A DNA stretch of 64,000 nt, from the NCBI RefSeq assembly GCF_002021815.1, contig NZ_CP019952.1:3193001-3257000 (forward strand). The letters run 5' to 3'. The notes under the pieces were generated by a model, which was given only the letters and a program-made list of their open reading frames with translations, had not been told where the DNA came from and ran no database searches. Positions 1 to 10,966 of this stretch are shown here, in pieces. Numbering within the stretch: position 1 is the stretch's first letter; each line of letters opens with the position of its first letter. This stretch comes from Pseudomonas parafulva (GTDB lineage: Bacteria > Pseudomonadota > Gammaproteobacteria > Pseudomonadales > Pseudomonadaceae). The translations under genes were made by a program, and so were the position numbers.

Positions 1-26
1 TCCATAAACCCAGAGGTTTTCTGATC

Positions 27-341
27 ATGGTCATCGACTTCAGTCGTTTGAATAATTCCCCGGCCGTCACCGGCGGTGTACGCGGCAGCAATGCCCCTGG
101 CAGCACTGAAAAGCCGGCTGCCAGCCAGGAAACAGTAAAGGGCACGGGTGCAAGCGGAGAAGCCGTGCACCTAAGCCCAGAGGCCCAGCAGTTGCAAAAG
201 ATCAGCGACAAGCTGCGCGATGAACCCGTCGTCAACAGCGCCAAGGTAGCCCAGCTCAAACAGGCCATTGCCGATGGCAGCTACAAGGTCGATGCCGGCC
301 GTGTCGCCAGCAAGCTGCTCGATTTCGAAGCACAGCGTTGA
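27..341 (+). CDS. flgM: Anti-sigma-28 factor FlgM
   Basis: FlgM binds the flagellar sigma factor FliA (sigma-28) in the cytoplasm and holds late flagellar genes off until it is exported through the finished hook-basal body. The 104-residue product has the family layout: a low-complexity Ser/Thr/Gly/Ala N-terminal half that is probably disordered, then the conserved sigma-binding helices from about residue 47 ([11 protein letters not shown]) to the end, including [13 protein letters not shown]. The ATG follows an AGAGG ribosome site at normal distance. flgN starts 49 bp downstream and a PilZ brake gene follows, the usual Pseudomonas flgM-flgN-ycgR order. fliA is not in the window. Confidence 0.93.
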   Translation: MVIDFSRLNNSPAVTGGVRGSNAPGSTEKPAASQETVKGTGASGEAVHLSPEAQQLQKISDKLRDEPVVNSAKVAQLKQAIADGSYKVDAGRVASKLLDFEAQR

Positions 342-390
342 CCGTCGGGTGCGCTGACTTCAATGGACGCTTGAAAACCGGGAGTTAGCC

Positions 391-858
391 ATGCACGACA
401 CCACCCTGCTGCAATTGATCGAACAAGACATCGCTCCGATGCAGGAGCTACTGGAGCTGCTTCAGAACGAGGCTGTCGCGCTGCACGGTCGCGACATGCA
501 GTTGCTTGAGCAGATCCTGGCGCGCAAACAGTCGCTGATCATTCTGCTCGAACAACACGGCCAGCGCCGTGGCCAGTTGCTGAGCGACCTGGGCCTGAGC
601 GCAGACCGCGCCGGCGTACAGGCGGTGGCGGCGCAATCGCCCCACGGTGACGTGATGCTGGAGCGACTCGATACGCTGGCGCAGCTGATGGACGCCTGTC
701 AGCAGGTCAACTCGACCAATGGCCGTATCATTCAGGTCCAGCAACAGGTCACCAACAATCAGGTCCGCATCCTCACGGGCGGCGACTCGCCGTCGCTCTA
801 CAACAGCCGTGGCAGCACCTCGCCCCTGACCAAGCCGCGCGCCCTCAGCCAAGTGTGA
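391..858 (+). CDS. flgN: Flagellar export chaperone FlgN
   Basis: FlgN is the cytoplasmic chaperone that keeps the hook-filament junction proteins FlgK and FlgL competent for flagellar type III export. The 155-residue product is almost entirely predicted helix with regular Leu/Gln heptads (for example [16 protein letters not shown] near residue 20), as expected of the FlgN family, and has a polar C-terminal tail. GGGAG lies 6 bases before the ATG. Its position directly after flgM supports the call, since sequence conservation in FlgN is weak. The antisense frame across the same bases is a high-GC shadow. Confidence 0.9.
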   Translation: MHDTTLLQLIEQDIAPMQELLELLQNEAVALHGRDMQLLEQILARKQSLIILLEQHGQRRGQLLSDLGLSADRAGVQAVAAQSPHGDVMLERLDTLAQLMDACQQVNSTNGRIIQVQQQVTNNQVRILTGGDSPSLYNSRGSTSPLTKPRALSQV

Positions 859-937
859 TTTCCCTATCAAGGCACGGCACATACTGGCAAAATGCTGTCA
901 ATTACCTGTGTCGCTTTTGCCTGGAGAACGTCAAGCC

Positions 938-1681
938 GTGTTCAATGAATCCGATGCCCCGCAACCGCCCAAGGTGCTGAGCACACCCTTGGAAATTGCG
1001 GCCAATTTACGGCAGCTCCAGGAAAGCCACGACCCCCTGATCATCACCTTCCATGACCGAGGCCATCGCTTCCAGAGTTACGTGGTGGACGTGGATCGGG
1101 AAAACAATGTGCTGGCGCTTGACGAGCTCATCCCCCGTGACGGTGAGAAATTCATCGAAAACGGCGAGCATTTCCGGGTGGAAGGCTTCCACGACGGTGT
1201 GCGCATTGCCTGGGAATGCACCCACGGCCTGCGCATCAGCGAAGTGGACGGTCATCGCTGCTACCGTGGCGGGCTGCCGTTGGAGATGACCTATCACCAG
1301 CGCCGCAACGCATTTCGTGCCGCGCTTAAGCTGTCGCAGCTGGTGGACATCATGCTCGATGGCACGCACCTCAAGGGCAACGGTGCCTTGCGTGGCAAAT
1401 TGCTGGATATTTCGGCTACCGGGTGCAAGCTGCGCTTTGATGGGAATGTCGAGGATCGCCTGCAGTTGGGTCAGGTGTATGAACGCTTCAAGGCCGGCGC
1501 ACCGCTTGGGTTGGTAGATACCATGGTCGAGTTGCGCCATCTGCATTATGAAGAGCGGATCAATACCACGTTTGCTGGGGTTCGCTTTCATAACCTCAGT
1601 GGGCCTGCCCAGCGCAAGGTGGAGAGTTTTGTGTATCAGCTGCAGCGTGAAGCGCGGCGGTTTGATAAGGACGATTATTGA
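938..1681 (+). CDS. ycgR: Flagellar brake protein YcgR (FlgZ), PilZ domain
   Basis: This is a c-di-GMP receptor that binds the flagellar motor and slows swimming when c-di-GMP is high. The N-terminal YcgR domain covers about residues 15-115. The PilZ domain follows, with the ligand motif RRNAFR at 122-127 and DISATG at 157-162, both intact. I chose GTG at 938 over the GTG at 908 because GGAGAACG sits about 8 bases before 938; this gives 247 residues starting MFNESDAPQ. It lies 79 bp after flgN and is probably cotranscribed with flgM-flgN. In Pseudomonas the protein is also called FlgZ. Confidence 0.9.
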   Translation: MFNESDAPQPPKVLSTPLEIAANLRQLQESHDPLIITFHDRGHRFQSYVVDVDRENNVLALDELIPRDGEKFIENGEHFRVEGFHDGVRIAWECTHGLRISEVDGHRCYRGGLPLEMTYHQRRNAFRAALKLSQLVDIMLDGTHLKGNGALRGKLLDISATGCKLRFDGNVEDRLQLGQVYERFKAGAPLGLVDTMVELRHLHYEERINTTFAGVRFHNLSGPAQRKVESFVYQLQREARRFDKDDY

Positions 1682-1794
1682 TTTTTACAATGGGCGGGAG
1701 GGCTGTTGCGGCCTTTCAGCAGCTTGGGTGCTATCACGTAGTTTTGAAGGAATTGTTTGGGCGTTTGGACCTGTGTAGGTATTCATTGGCGAGG

Positions 1795-2080
1795 GTGGCG
1801 TACATTCACCTTTCCGCCCTTACGGCGGCTCACTTTTTGTCTTGTCAAAAAGTGAGCAAAAACCGCCTGCTCCTATCATCCGGCCCCTGCGCTACGCTCC
1901 GGGGTTCCCTCGTTCCGGGCTTGCTCCCGGGAGGACCGCGCTGCAGGCCCCATCCTGGGGCCCAGCGCTTGACAGGCATCCATGCCTGTCACCTCCCTTC
2001 GCAAGCCCTGCGCTCGGCCTCCTGAAGTCGCGATCTGCGGCGCCTGGGCTACCGTGCGCTTAGAAGCAAGACCAACACAG
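1795..2080. repeat. Probable dispersed Pseudomonas intergenic repeat with a 12-bp hairpin
   Basis: The block begins with a run of pyrimidines, contains a perfect 12-bp inverted repeat GCTCACTTTTTG / CAAAAAGTGAGC at 1828-1857 with a 6-base loop, and continues as a GC-rich stretch. From memory very similar blocks recur between genes in fluorescent Pseudomonas and are often mis-annotated as hypothetical proteins. Only one copy is in this window, so repetition cannot be shown here. Confidence 0.55.
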
Positions 2081-2282
2081 CCCATGTCTCTGACTTGGTG
2101 CTCAAGTTGCTGCCCAAACTTCCAAAATCACACATACCCTCGTCTTGATCCTCAAATCGCACTTACGAGGTGAGGATCCAGACGGTATCTACCTTGGTCC
2201 TGTATTGGCTGAGATAGCGGAGGCCTGGCCTTTGCAGAACTAAACGGCCTAGCGCCGCCTCTGAAGGCTAGCCGATTTCCGG

Positions 2283-2333
2283 GTAGGAGCGGCCTCGTGC
2301 CGCGATGGGCCGCGCAGCGGCCCTAGGCGATAC
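2283..2333. repeat. REP-like palindromic element
   Basis: The sequence starts GTAGGAGCGGCCTCGTGCCG and ends in a GC palindrome (GGGCCGCGCAGCGGCCC). This matches the general form of P. putida REP elements: a GTAGGAGC head followed by an imperfect GC-rich stem. Such elements typically sit between genes and can stabilise or terminate transcripts. Confidence 0.6.
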
Positions 2334-2418
2334 GCTGAAATACAGGAATTACTAGGTCGGGATGCGTCGCCTGGCACACGTCACGCTCCACGTGCTCCAA
2401 CGCGCGTGACGGCCACAT

Positions 2419-3756
2419 TCAAGCCGGCTTATTCCCCTGCACCTCCTCCAGCGGCGGTTCGCCGTCTTTCTCGGCCTCCTCCGTGTCCTCGGCCGCCACC
2501 GGCGTCTGCATCACATCCTGCACGGTCTGCTCATCCACACGCGGGTCCAGCGCTGCCGACAGGGGCGAGCCGGCGGCGGGCATGGCGACGTGGCCCAGGG
2601 GGGCATCCTGGACCTGGTGCAAGCCGGTGACAGCTTTTGGACGGATGCGCCAGACCAGTACCAGGGCAAAGAACACGAAGAAGGCGTACAACATCTGCAC
2701 GCCCAGCACTTTCATCAGCACGCCAGCCGCCAGGGGCCCGATGCACGCCCCCACGCCGTAAGTCACCAACAGCATGGCAGTCAGCGAAACGCGGCGCTCG
2801 CTCTCCACGTGGTCGTTGGAAAAAGCCACGGCCAGCGGGTACAGGCTGAACTGCAACAGCGATACCACAAAGCCCATGGCGAACAGCAACTCCAGCGGCA
2901 CGTCGGGCAGGATCGCCAACGGCGCGGCGGCCACGGCCAGCCCCCCTGCGACACTGCGAATCAACACCGCACGGTCGTAACGGTCCGACAACCAGCCCAG
3001 CGGCCACTGAACCACCAGCCCTGCAAAAATGCAGCAGCCCATGAACAGACCGATCTGCTCGGTGCTAAGACCCTGGCTGGCGGCATACAGCGGAGCAAGG
3101 CCGTAGAACGAGCCGACGATCAGCCCGGAACCCAGCACCGTACTGAGCGACTGCGGCACGCGCTTGATGAAGAACTTGGGCTCCATGGGTGCCGGACGCA
3201 GTGGCGCGGGGTGGATGCGGCGGGTCATGGCCACCGGCACCAGGCACAGGGCGAAGCACATCGCGACCAGCATCAGCAGCTCAAGCCCCAGCTCAGGGTG
3301 CACCACCAGTATCAGCTGACCCAACACCAGGCCCAGGTAGGACGCGATCATGTACCCGCTGAATACGGCGCCGCGGTACTTCACGTCCGCCTGCTCGTTG
3401 AGCCAGCTTTCGATGACCATGTACTGGCACATCATGCCCAGGCCTACGATCATCCGCAGCCCGACCCAGGCCGGCAGCCAGTTGGTCAGGCCGTGCCCGA
3501 GCACGGCGGCGCCGACAATACCGGCGCAGGTGGCATAGGCACGTATGTGCCCTACTCGGCCGATGAGCCGGTGGCCGACCTTGCCGCCCACGGCCAGGCC
3601 GAAGTAGTTGGCCGCCATCAAGGCACCGACCCACAGGCTATCGACGTTGTCGGCAGCCAGGCGCAGCGCCAGGTAGGTACTGAGCAGGCCCGAGCCGATC
3701 AGCATCATCAGTGCAGCGAAATACAACGACTGAAACGGCTTCCAGATAGTGCGCAT
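2419..3756 (-). CDS. MFS transporter (YcaD-like)
   Basis: This inner-membrane major facilitator has 445 residues and about 12 hydrophobic segments between residues 10 and 395. A hydrophilic, acidic, proline-rich tail of about 50 residues follows and probably lies in the cytoplasm. The N-terminal half (LMMLIGSGLLSTYLAL, then a GRVGHIR loop between helices 2 and 3) resembles the YcaD/MFS_1 group of unknown substrate. GAAGGGA precedes the ATG. It lies downstream of bkdR on the same strand with a 165-bp gap, and converges on ycgR. No substrate can be read from the sequence; proximity to bkd does not prove a branched-chain role. Confidence 0.85.
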   Translation of the reverse strand: MRTIWKPFQSLYFAALMMLIGSGLLSTYLALRLAADNVDSLWVGALMAANYFGLAVGGKVGHRLIGRVGHIRAYATCAGIVGAAVLGHGLTNWLPAWVGLRMIVGLGMMCQYMVIESWLNEQADVKYRGAVFSGYMIASYLGLVLGQLILVVHPELGLELLMLVAMCFALCLVPVAMTRRIHPAPLRPAPMEPKFFIKRVPQSLSTVLGSGLIVGSFYGLAPLYAASQGLSTEQIGLFMGCCIFAGLVVQWPLGWLSDRYDRAVLIRSVAGGLAVAAAPLAILPDVPLELLFAMGFVVSLLQFSLYPLAVAFSNDHVESERRVSLTAMLLVTYGVGACIGPLAAGVLMKVLGVQMLYAFFVFFALVLVWRIRPKAVTGLHQVQDAPLGHVAMPAAGSPLSAALDPRVDEQTVQDVMQTPVAAEDTEEAEKDGEPPLEEVQGNKPA

Positions 3757-3921
3757 AAATCCCTTCGGCTCCCGGGTTGAGCTGGCAGTTGTAGGTGCAG
3801 AATAAAGGCTAACGCCAAGCGTTGCAGGCCCCGTGCTGCAAAATCGAATGGTCCCTTGCCCATGGCCAGGTAAAAAATGGATCAGGCCAGGCCACAGGGC
3901 GTCGACGAGCTTGGACAGCAG

Positions 3922-4407
3922 TCATTCGCGCAAGGTCATCCCGTTTGCCGGCAATGGCAACGCCGTTTTGTAGCGCACCTGCTTGAGCGCGAAACTGGAG
4001 CGAATGTTGGCAACGCCCGGCAGGCGGGTCAGGTAATCCAGAAACCGCTCCAGCGCCTGGATACTGGGCAGTAGCACGCGCAGCAGGTAGTCCGGGTCAC
4101 CGGTCATCAGGTAGCACTCCATGACCTCGGGCCGCTCGGCGATCTCTTCCTCGAAGCGGTGCAGTGCCTGCTCGATCTGTTTTTCCAGGCTCACATGGAT
4201 GAATACGTTCACATCCAGGCCCAGCACCTCGGGCGACAACAGCGTGACCTGCTGGCGAATGACACCCAGCTCTTCCATGGCCCGCACTCGGTTGAAACAG
4301 GGCGTAGGCGACAGGTTGACCGAACGTGCCAGCTCGGCATTGGTGATGCGGGCGTTTTCCTGAAGGCTGTTGAGAATGCCGATGTCAGTACGATCAAGTT
4401 TGCGCAT
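3922..4407 (-). CDS. bkdR: Lrp-family regulator BkdR
   Basis: BkdR is an Lrp/AsnC-family activator of the branched-chain keto acid dehydrogenase operon; branched-chain amino acids are its known effectors in P. putida. The 161-residue product has an N-terminal winged helix ([17 protein letters not shown], about 4-60) and a C-terminal RAM ligand domain (about 70-145, including [14 protein letters not shown]). It is divergent from bkdAA across a 198-bp gap, the known P. putida arrangement. The ATG begins MRKLDRTD, the normal family start. Confidence 0.95.
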   Translation of the reverse strand: MRKLDRTDIGILNSLQENARITNAELARSVNLSPTPCFNRVRAMEELGVIRQQVTLLSPEVLGLDVNVFIHVSLEKQIEQALHRFEEEIAERPEVMECYLMTGDPDYLLRVLLPSIQALERFLDYLTRLPGVANIRSSFALKQVRYKTALPLPANGMTLRE

Positions 4408-5838
<1,431 letters not shown>

Positions 5839-5839
5839 A

Positions 5840-6898
5840 ATGAACGATCACAACAGCAGCATCAACCCGGAAACCGCCATGGCCACCACCACCATGACCA
5901 TGATCCAGGCCCTGCGCTCGGCCATGGACATCATGCTCGAGCGCGACGACAACGTGGTCGTGTATGGTCAGGACGTCGGATACTTTGGCGGCGTCTTCCG
6001 CTGCACCGAAGGCCTGCAGAACAAGTACGGCAAATCACGGGTGTTCGATGCCCCGATTTCCGAAAGCGGCATCGTCGGCACGGCCGTGGGCATGGGTGCC
6101 TACGGCTTGCGGCCGGTGGTGGAGATTCAGTTCGCCGACTATTTCTACCCAGCCTCGGACCAGATCGTGTCGGAAATGGCGCGGCTGCGTTACCGCTCCG
6201 CTGGCGAATTCATCTCGCCGCTGACCCTGCGCATGCCCTGCGGCGGGGGCATTTATGGAGGCCAGACCCATAGCCAGAGCCCGGAAGCAATGTTCACCCA
6301 GGTGTGCGGGCTGCGCACGGTCATGCCGTCCAACCCCTATGACGCCAAGGGCCTGCTCATTGCCTCGATCGAATGCGATGACCCGGTCATCTTCCTTGAG
6401 CCCAAACGCCTGTACAACGGCCCCTTCGATGGCCACCACGACCGCCCCGTGACGCCATGGTCCAAGCATCCGCAAAGCGCCGTGCCCGACGGTTATTACA
6501 CCGTACCGCTGGACAAGGCAGTGGTGACCCGGCCCGGCAACGACGTCACGGTCCTCACCTATGGCACAACGGTTTATGTCGCCCAGGTCGCGGCCGAAGA
6601 GACGGGCGTCGATGCCGAGGTGATCGACCTGCGCAGCCTGTGGCCGCTTGACCTGGAAACCATCGTCGCGTCGGTGAAGAAGACCGGGCGCTGCGTGGTG
6701 GTGCATGAGGCCACGCGAACCTGCGGGTTCGGCGCCGAACTGGTCGCGCTGGTGCAGGAGCATTGCTTCCACCATCTGGAAGCGCCCATCGAGCGCGTCA
6801 CGGGTTGGGACACGCCCTACCCCCATGCACAGGAGTGGGCGTATTTCCCAGGGCCATCGCGGGTGGGTGGGGCATTGAAAAAGGTCATGGAGGTCTGA
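5840..6898 (+). CDS. bkdAB: Branched-chain 2-oxo acid dehydrogenase E1 beta
   Basis: This is the beta subunit of the E1 heterotetramer, of the transketolase pyrimidine-binding and C-terminal type. The ATG at 5840 gives 352 residues; an in-frame ATG 13 codons later (MATTTMTMIQ) gives 339, the length I recall for P. putida BkdA2, so the true start is open. Visible family features include GQDVGYFGGVFRCTEGL, the ESGIVGTAVGMGAYGLRPV region and VHEATRTCGFGAEL. The next gene starts directly after the stop. Confidence 0.96.
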   Translation: MNDHNSSINPETAMATTTMTMIQALRSAMDIMLERDDNVVVYGQDVGYFGGVFRCTEGLQNKYGKSRVFDAPISESGIVGTAVGMGAYGLRPVVEIQFADYFYPASDQIVSEMARLRYRSAGEFISPLTLRMPCGGGIYGGQTHSQSPEAMFTQVCGLRTVMPSNPYDAKGLLIASIECDDPVIFLEPKRLYNGPFDGHHDRPVTPWSKHPQSAVPDGYYTVPLDKAVVTRPGNDVTVLTYGTTVYVAQVAAEETGVDAEVIDLRSLWPLDLETIVASVKKTGRCVVVHEATRTCGFGAELVALVQEHCFHHLEAPIERVTGWDTPYPHAQEWAYFPGPSRVGGALKKVMEV

Positions 6899-8170
6899 AT
6901 GGGCACGCATGTCATCAAGATGCCGGACATTGGCGAAGGCATCGCGCAGGTCGAATTGGTCGAGTGGTTCGTCAAGGTAGGTGACCTGATCGCCGAAGAC
7001 CAGGTCGTGGCCGATGTCATGACCGACAAGGCGACGGTGGAGATCCCCTCCCCGGTCAGCGGCAAGGTCATGGCCCTGGGCGGCCAGCCTGGGGAAGTGA
7101 TGTCGGTCGGCAGCGAGCTGATCCGCATCGAGGTCGAAGGCAACGGCAACCATGTGGATGCCCCGCAAGCCAAGGCGGCTGAAACTCCGCCTGCCAGCCA
7201 AGCACCCAAGCAGGCAGCACAGGAACAACCCGTGCCGGCCACCTTGACGCCCCCGGCCAGCCGCCCGGCCGCACCGCTGGCTCCACGCCAGGCCAGCGAT
7301 AAACCCCTCGCCTCGCCCGCCGTGCGCAAGCGCGCGCTGGATGCTGGCATTGAATTGCGTTACGTGCACGGGAGCGGCCCTGCCGGGCGCATCCTGCATG
7401 AAGACCTCGATGCCTTCCTCAGCCAGCCTCAACGCGCCGGTGAGCAGCCCCCCAGCGGCTATGCCAAGCGCACCGACAGCGAGCAAGTCCCGGTAATCGG
7501 CCTGCGGCGCAAGATCGCCCAGCGCATGCAGGACGCCAAACGTCGCGTGGCCCATTTCAGCTATGTCGAAGAAATCGACGTCACTGCCCTCGAAGCGCTG
7601 CGCCAGCAGCTCAACAGCAAGCATGGCCAGGACCGCGGCAAGCTCACCCTATTGCCGTTTCTGGTCCGTGCGTTGGTCGTGGCACTGCGTGACTTTCCGC
7701 AGATCAACGCCACGTACGACGACGAAGCACAGGTCATCACCCGCCACGGCGCGGTGCACGTTGGCATCGCCACCCAAGGGGACAACGGCCTGATGGTGCC
7801 AGTGCTGCGCCATGCCGAGGCGGGCAACCTGTGGGCCAATGCAGCGGAAATCGCACGGGTGGCCAATGCCGCTCGCACCAACAAGGCCAGCCGCGAGGAG
7901 CTGTCGGGCTCAACCATCACCCTGACAAGCCTCGGCGCACTGGGCGGCATCGTCAGCACGCCGGTGGTCAACACCCCAGAAGTGGCCATCGTGGGGGTCA
8001 ACCGCATGGTCGAGCGGCCTGTGGTCGTCGACGGTCAGATTATGGTGCGCAAGATGATGAACCTGTCCAGCTCGTTCGATCACCGGGTAGTCGATGGCAT
8101 GGACGCCGCACTGTTCATCCAGGCCGTGCGAAGCCTGCTGGAACAACCCGCCTGCCTGTTTGTGGAGTGA
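6899..8170 (+). CDS. bkdB: Branched-chain E2 dihydrolipoyl acyltransferase
   Basis: This is the core acyltransferase of the complex: it accepts the branched acyl group on a lipoyl arm and transfers it to CoA. Domain order in 423 residues: one lipoyl domain with the modified lysine in MTDKATVEI (K44); an Ala/Pro/Gln linker at about 85-135; a peripheral-subunit-binding domain at about 138-175 ([22 protein letters not shown]); and a catalytic domain from about 195, ending in DHRVVDG with H395 and D399. It abuts bkdAB with no gap and lpdV follows 2 bp after its stop. Confidence 0.96.
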   Translation: MGTHVIKMPDIGEGIAQVELVEWFVKVGDLIAEDQVVADVMTDKATVEIPSPVSGKVMALGGQPGEVMSVGSELIRIEVEGNGNHVDAPQAKAAETPPASQAPKQAAQEQPVPATLTPPASRPAAPLAPRQASDKPLASPAVRKRALDAGIELRYVHGSGPAGRILHEDLDAFLSQPQRAGEQPPSGYAKRTDSEQVPVIGLRRKIAQRMQDAKRRVAHFSYVEEIDVTALEALRQQLNSKHGQDRGKLTLLPFLVRALVVALRDFPQINATYDDEAQVITRHGAVHVGIATQGDNGLMVPVLRHAEAGNLWANAAEIARVANAARTNKASREELSGSTITLTSLGALGGIVSTPVVNTPEVAIVGVNRMVERPVVVDGQIMVRKMMNLSSSFDHRVVDGMDAALFIQAVRSLLEQPACLFVE

Positions 8171-8172
8171 GC

Positions 8173-9552
8173 ATGCAACCGATCATCGAAACTACGCTGC
8201 TGATCATCGGCGGCGGCCCCGGCGGCTACGTGGCCGCCATCCGCGCTGGCCAACTGGGCATCCCCACAGTGCTGGTCGAAGGGCAGGCGCTGGGCGGAAC
8301 GTGCCTGAACATCGGCTGCATTCCGTCAAAGGCGCTGATTCATGTGGCCGAGCAGTTCCATCAGGCCACCCGTTTTGCCGAGGGCTCCCCACTGGGCATC
8401 CGCGTAGCCTCCCCCGAGCTGGACATCCGTCAGAGCGTCGCGTGGAAAGACGGTATCGTCGACCGACTGACCACTGGTGTGGCCGCTCTGCTGAAAAAGC
8501 ACGGTGTCAAGGTCATCCAGGGCTGGGCGAAGCTGCTCGACGGCAAGCACGTGGAAGTCGACGGTCAGCGCATCCGCTGCGAGCACCTGTTGCTGGCTAC
8601 GGGTTCAAGCAGCGTCGAGCTGCCCATGCTGCCGCTGGGCGGCGCCGTCATTTCATCGACCGAGGCGCTGACGCCCGCTACGGTGCCGCGCCATCTGGTG
8701 GTGGTTGGTGGCGGGTACATCGGTTTGGAACTGGGCACTGCGTACCGCAAGCTAGGTGCGCAGGTGAGTGTGGTGGAGGCCCGCGAGCGGGTGTTGCCCA
8801 CCTACGACGCCGAGCTCACCGCCCCCGTGGTCGAGTCGCTGAAAAAGCTGGGCATCGCCGTTTACCTTGATCACAAGGTGGAAGGCTATGAACAAGGCAC
8901 CCTGATGGCCCGGAACAGCGAAGGCTCGCCACTGCGCCTTGACGCCGATAGGGTGCTGGTAGCGGCTGGCAGGCGCCCGCGCACCCAAGGCTTGAACCTC
9001 GAATGCCTGGACCTGCGCATGAATGGGGCGGCGATTGCCATCGACGCGCAGTGCCAGACCAGCATGCGCAACGTGTGGGCCATTGGTGACGTGGCGGGCG
9101 AGCCCATGCTGGCGCACCGGGCGATGGCCCAGGGCGAGATGGTCGCCGAACGCATCGCTGGCAAGACACGTCGCTTCGAACCGGCCGCCATCGCCGCGGT
9201 GTGCTTCACCGACCCGGAAGTGGTCGTCGCTGGCCTGACCCCTGATCAGGCGGTGGCGCAAGGGCTGGACTGCATCGTGGCGCAATTTCCCTTTGCCGCC
9301 AACGGGCGGGCCATGAGCCTGGAGTCCAGGACGGGGTTTGTGCGGGTGGTGGCACGCCGCGACAACCACCTCGTGCTGGGTTGGCAAGCGGTGGGCGTGG
9401 CCGTCTCTGAACTGTCCACCGCATTCGCCCAATCGCTGGAAATGGGCGCGCGGCTGGAAGATGTGGCGGGCACGATTCATGCCCATCCGACCCTGGGCGA
9501 GGCGGTGCAGGAGGCCGCCCTGCGCGCGCTGGGCCACGCACTGCACATTTGA
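8173..9552 (+). CDS. lpdV: Lipoamide dehydrogenase LpdV (E3-Val)
   Basis: This is the FAD-dependent E3 that reoxidises dihydrolipoamide with NAD+. The product has 459 residues, the size of P. putida LPD-Val, which is dedicated to the branched-chain complex. Motifs: FAD-binding GGGPGG at 13-18, the redox disulfide C44/C49 in [14 protein letters not shown], an NAD Rossmann motif [10 protein letters not shown], and the C-terminal catalytic HAHPTLGE. The ATG at 8173 was chosen because it begins the family N-terminus; the open frame extends far upstream inside bkdB. Last gene of the bkd operon, convergent with the GGDEF gene. Confidence 0.96.
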   Translation: MQPIIETTLLIIGGGPGGYVAAIRAGQLGIPTVLVEGQALGGTCLNIGCIPSKALIHVAEQFHQATRFAEGSPLGIRVASPELDIRQSVAWKDGIVDRLTTGVAALLKKHGVKVIQGWAKLLDGKHVEVDGQRIRCEHLLLATGSSSVELPMLPLGGAVISSTEALTPATVPRHLVVVGGGYIGLELGTAYRKLGAQVSVVEARERVLPTYDAELTAPVVESLKKLGIAVYLDHKVEGYEQGTLMARNSEGSPLRLDADRVLVAAGRRPRTQGLNLECLDLRMNGAAIAIDAQCQTSMRNVWAIGDVAGEPMLAHRAMAQGEMVAERIAGKTRRFEPAAIAAVCFTDPEVVVAGLTPDQAVAQGLDCIVAQFPFAANGRAMSLESRTGFVRVVARRDNHLVLGWQAVGVAVSELSTAFAQSLEMGARLEDVAGTIHAHPTLGEAVQEAALRALGHALHI

Positions 9553-9573
9553 CCCCTGGCGCGGCCTGGGGTC
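9551..9573. terminator. Hairpin between convergent lpdV and GGDEF gene
   Basis: GACCCC and GGGGTC pair across an 11-base centre in the short gap between the two convergent genes. There is no clear T-run, so its action as a terminator is only plausible. Confidence 0.35.
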
Positions 9574-9578
9574 GTTGG

Positions 9579-10577
9579 TCACTGGGCGACGGCGTTCTTG
9601 CCTGCGCCCTTGGCCCGGTAAAGCGCCTGGTCGGCGCGCGCCAGCAGGCTGTGGGTGTCATCGCCTTCGCGCCACTGCACTACGCCGTAGCTCAAGGTCA
9701 ATCGACACTCGCCAATCGGCTCCAACTGCGCCACTACCTGGCGCAGTTGTTCGGCGCAGGCGCAGGCTTGCTCCAGGCTCGTCTGGGGCAGGACCAGGAC
9801 AAATTCATCACCTCCCCAACGGGCCAGCAAGTCACTTGTGCGCTGGCGCAATCGCAATGCCTCGGCCACACGAATCAAAGCGGCGTCGCCCTGCGCATGC
9901 CCGTATTGGTCGTTGATCGGCTTGAAATCATCCATGTCCATAGCGATGACCGACAGTGGCTGCCGAAAGCGCTTGGCCCGCTCGCACTCCTGCCTCAGCA
10001 CACTCTCCAGCCGATAGCGGTTGGCGATACGCGTCAGGGAATCCCGCTCGGCAAGCTCGCGGTTCTCGTCCAGCTGGCGCTGGAGCTGCTCGTTTACCCA
10101 GGACAATTCGCGCGTGCGCTCGGCGACCAGGCATTCCAGCGATTGGTTACGCCGCTCAAGCTGCGCCAGTTGCCGCTTGCCGCTGTCGATGTTGCGATGG
10201 GCACCCAGCATGCGTGCCACCGAGCCATCGGGGTTGCGTGCGATCACGTACCCACTGTCCTCGACCCACAGGTAAGTGCCGTCGGCACAGCGGCACCGGT
10301 ACTCGACCAGGTAACGCTCGTTGCGCTGGTGGATATAGGCATCGAAGTGGGCCATGACACGCTGGAAATCGTCGGGGTGGATCAACCTCTCCCAGGTCAG
10401 TACCGAGTTTTCCTGGGAGTGAGGCGTATAGCCGAGCATTAGGTACCAGCCGGGGTTGCGATAGACATAACCCGTGTTGGCATCCCAATCCCAGATACCG
10501 TCGCTGATCAGGTCGAACAGCGTCTGAAGCTGCTCTTGGGTAAAACCCGTGGGCACGGGGATGACGTGCTGGTTCAT
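9579..10577 (-). CDS. PAS-GGDEF diguanylate cyclase
   Basis: This predicted cytoplasmic diguanylate cyclase makes c-di-GMP from GTP. In 332 residues, a PAS_3-type sensor domain with PAC (about 18-135, GIWDWDANTGYVY) is followed by a coiled coil (about 133-178) and a GGDEF domain (about 178-332). The active site RWGGDEF (GGDEF 255-259) is intact, and the inhibitory I-site RTSD at 246-249 is five residues before it. There are no membrane segments and no EAL domain. I chose the ATG at 10577 because AGGAG precedes it; the frame extends 35 codons upstream without a ribosome site. Confidence 0.88.
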   Translation of the reverse strand: MNQHVIPVPTGFTQEQLQTLFDLISDGIWDWDANTGYVYRNPGWYLMLGYTPHSQENSVLTWERLIHPDDFQRVMAHFDAYIHQRNERYLVEYRCRCADGTYLWVEDSGYVIARNPDGSVARMLGAHRNIDSGKRQLAQLERRNQSLECLVAERTRELSWVNEQLQRQLDENRELAERDSLTRIANRYRLESVLRQECERAKRFRQPLSVIAMDMDDFKPINDQYGHAQGDAALIRVAEALRLRQRTSDLLARWGGDEFVLVLPQTSLEQACACAEQLRQVVAQLEPIGECRLTLSYGVVQWREGDDTHSLLARADQALYRAKGAGKNAVAQ

Positions 10578-10779
10578 GCAATCTCCTGAATAACCAGCAA
10601 CTACGCCCCAAGTCCAAGGGCTGCTGAGGTGAAGAAAGACGGCGCTCGCCTTGTGAGGTGAACCGTTAACGGGACTAAGCATAGAAGTACGGACGTAGGG
10701 CTGAAATACGTCTTAAGGCGTAGATTTGTAACGGGCGATGAGCGAAGGAGAAGGGAGTGCTGGAGGCACTGGGGAGAAA

Positions 10780-10856
10780 TGGCGTCCCAGGCAGGAATTG
10801 AACCTGCAACCTTCCCCTTAGGAGGGGGATGCTCTATCCAATTGAGCTACTGAGAC
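10780..10856 (-). tRNA. tRNA-Arg (anticodon CCU)
   Basis: On the minus strand a 77-base cloverleaf including encoded CCA can be folded. The acceptor stem is GTCTCAG/CTGGGAC with one T-G pair, the anticodon stem is TCCCC/GGGGA, and the loop CTCCTAA has anticodon CCU, reading AGG. The T arm GGTTCAATTCC is standard. It lies alone between the GGDEF gene and phnN. Confidence 0.95.
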
Positions 10857-10966
10857 ACTGCAACTGGCAGCAGGCGCTGCTCAGCGGGACGGCGTGCATG
10901 TTAACCAGCGTGCGGCCGTTTGTCATGTGTTGCAGTGCCATTTGAGCGTAAACCTTTTCCGAAGCC

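Larger units (their letters stand above)
1682..2418. other. Gene-free repeat-rich interval
   Basis: This 737-bp gap separates the convergent ycgR and MFS genes. Short frames in it have neither ribosome sites nor recognisable products. It carries a GC-rich block at about 1795-2080 that looks like a dispersed Pseudomonas repeat and a REP-like element at 2283-2333. I see no convincing gene or T-rich terminator. Confidence 0.7.

Noticed and set aside
1842..2085. Short frames in the repeat block after ycgR
   Set aside because: They follow the dispersed GC-rich repeat and have no ribosome site; such blocks are often mis-annotated as genes.
2590..3780. 396-codon plus-strand frame opposite the MFS transporter
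   Set aside because: Gln/His-rich shadow translation; the minus strand has a clear 12-helix transporter.
6035..7624. 529-codon minus-strand frame opposite bkdAB-bkdB
   Set aside because: Antisense to two strongly supported genes; no ribosome site or recognisable domain.
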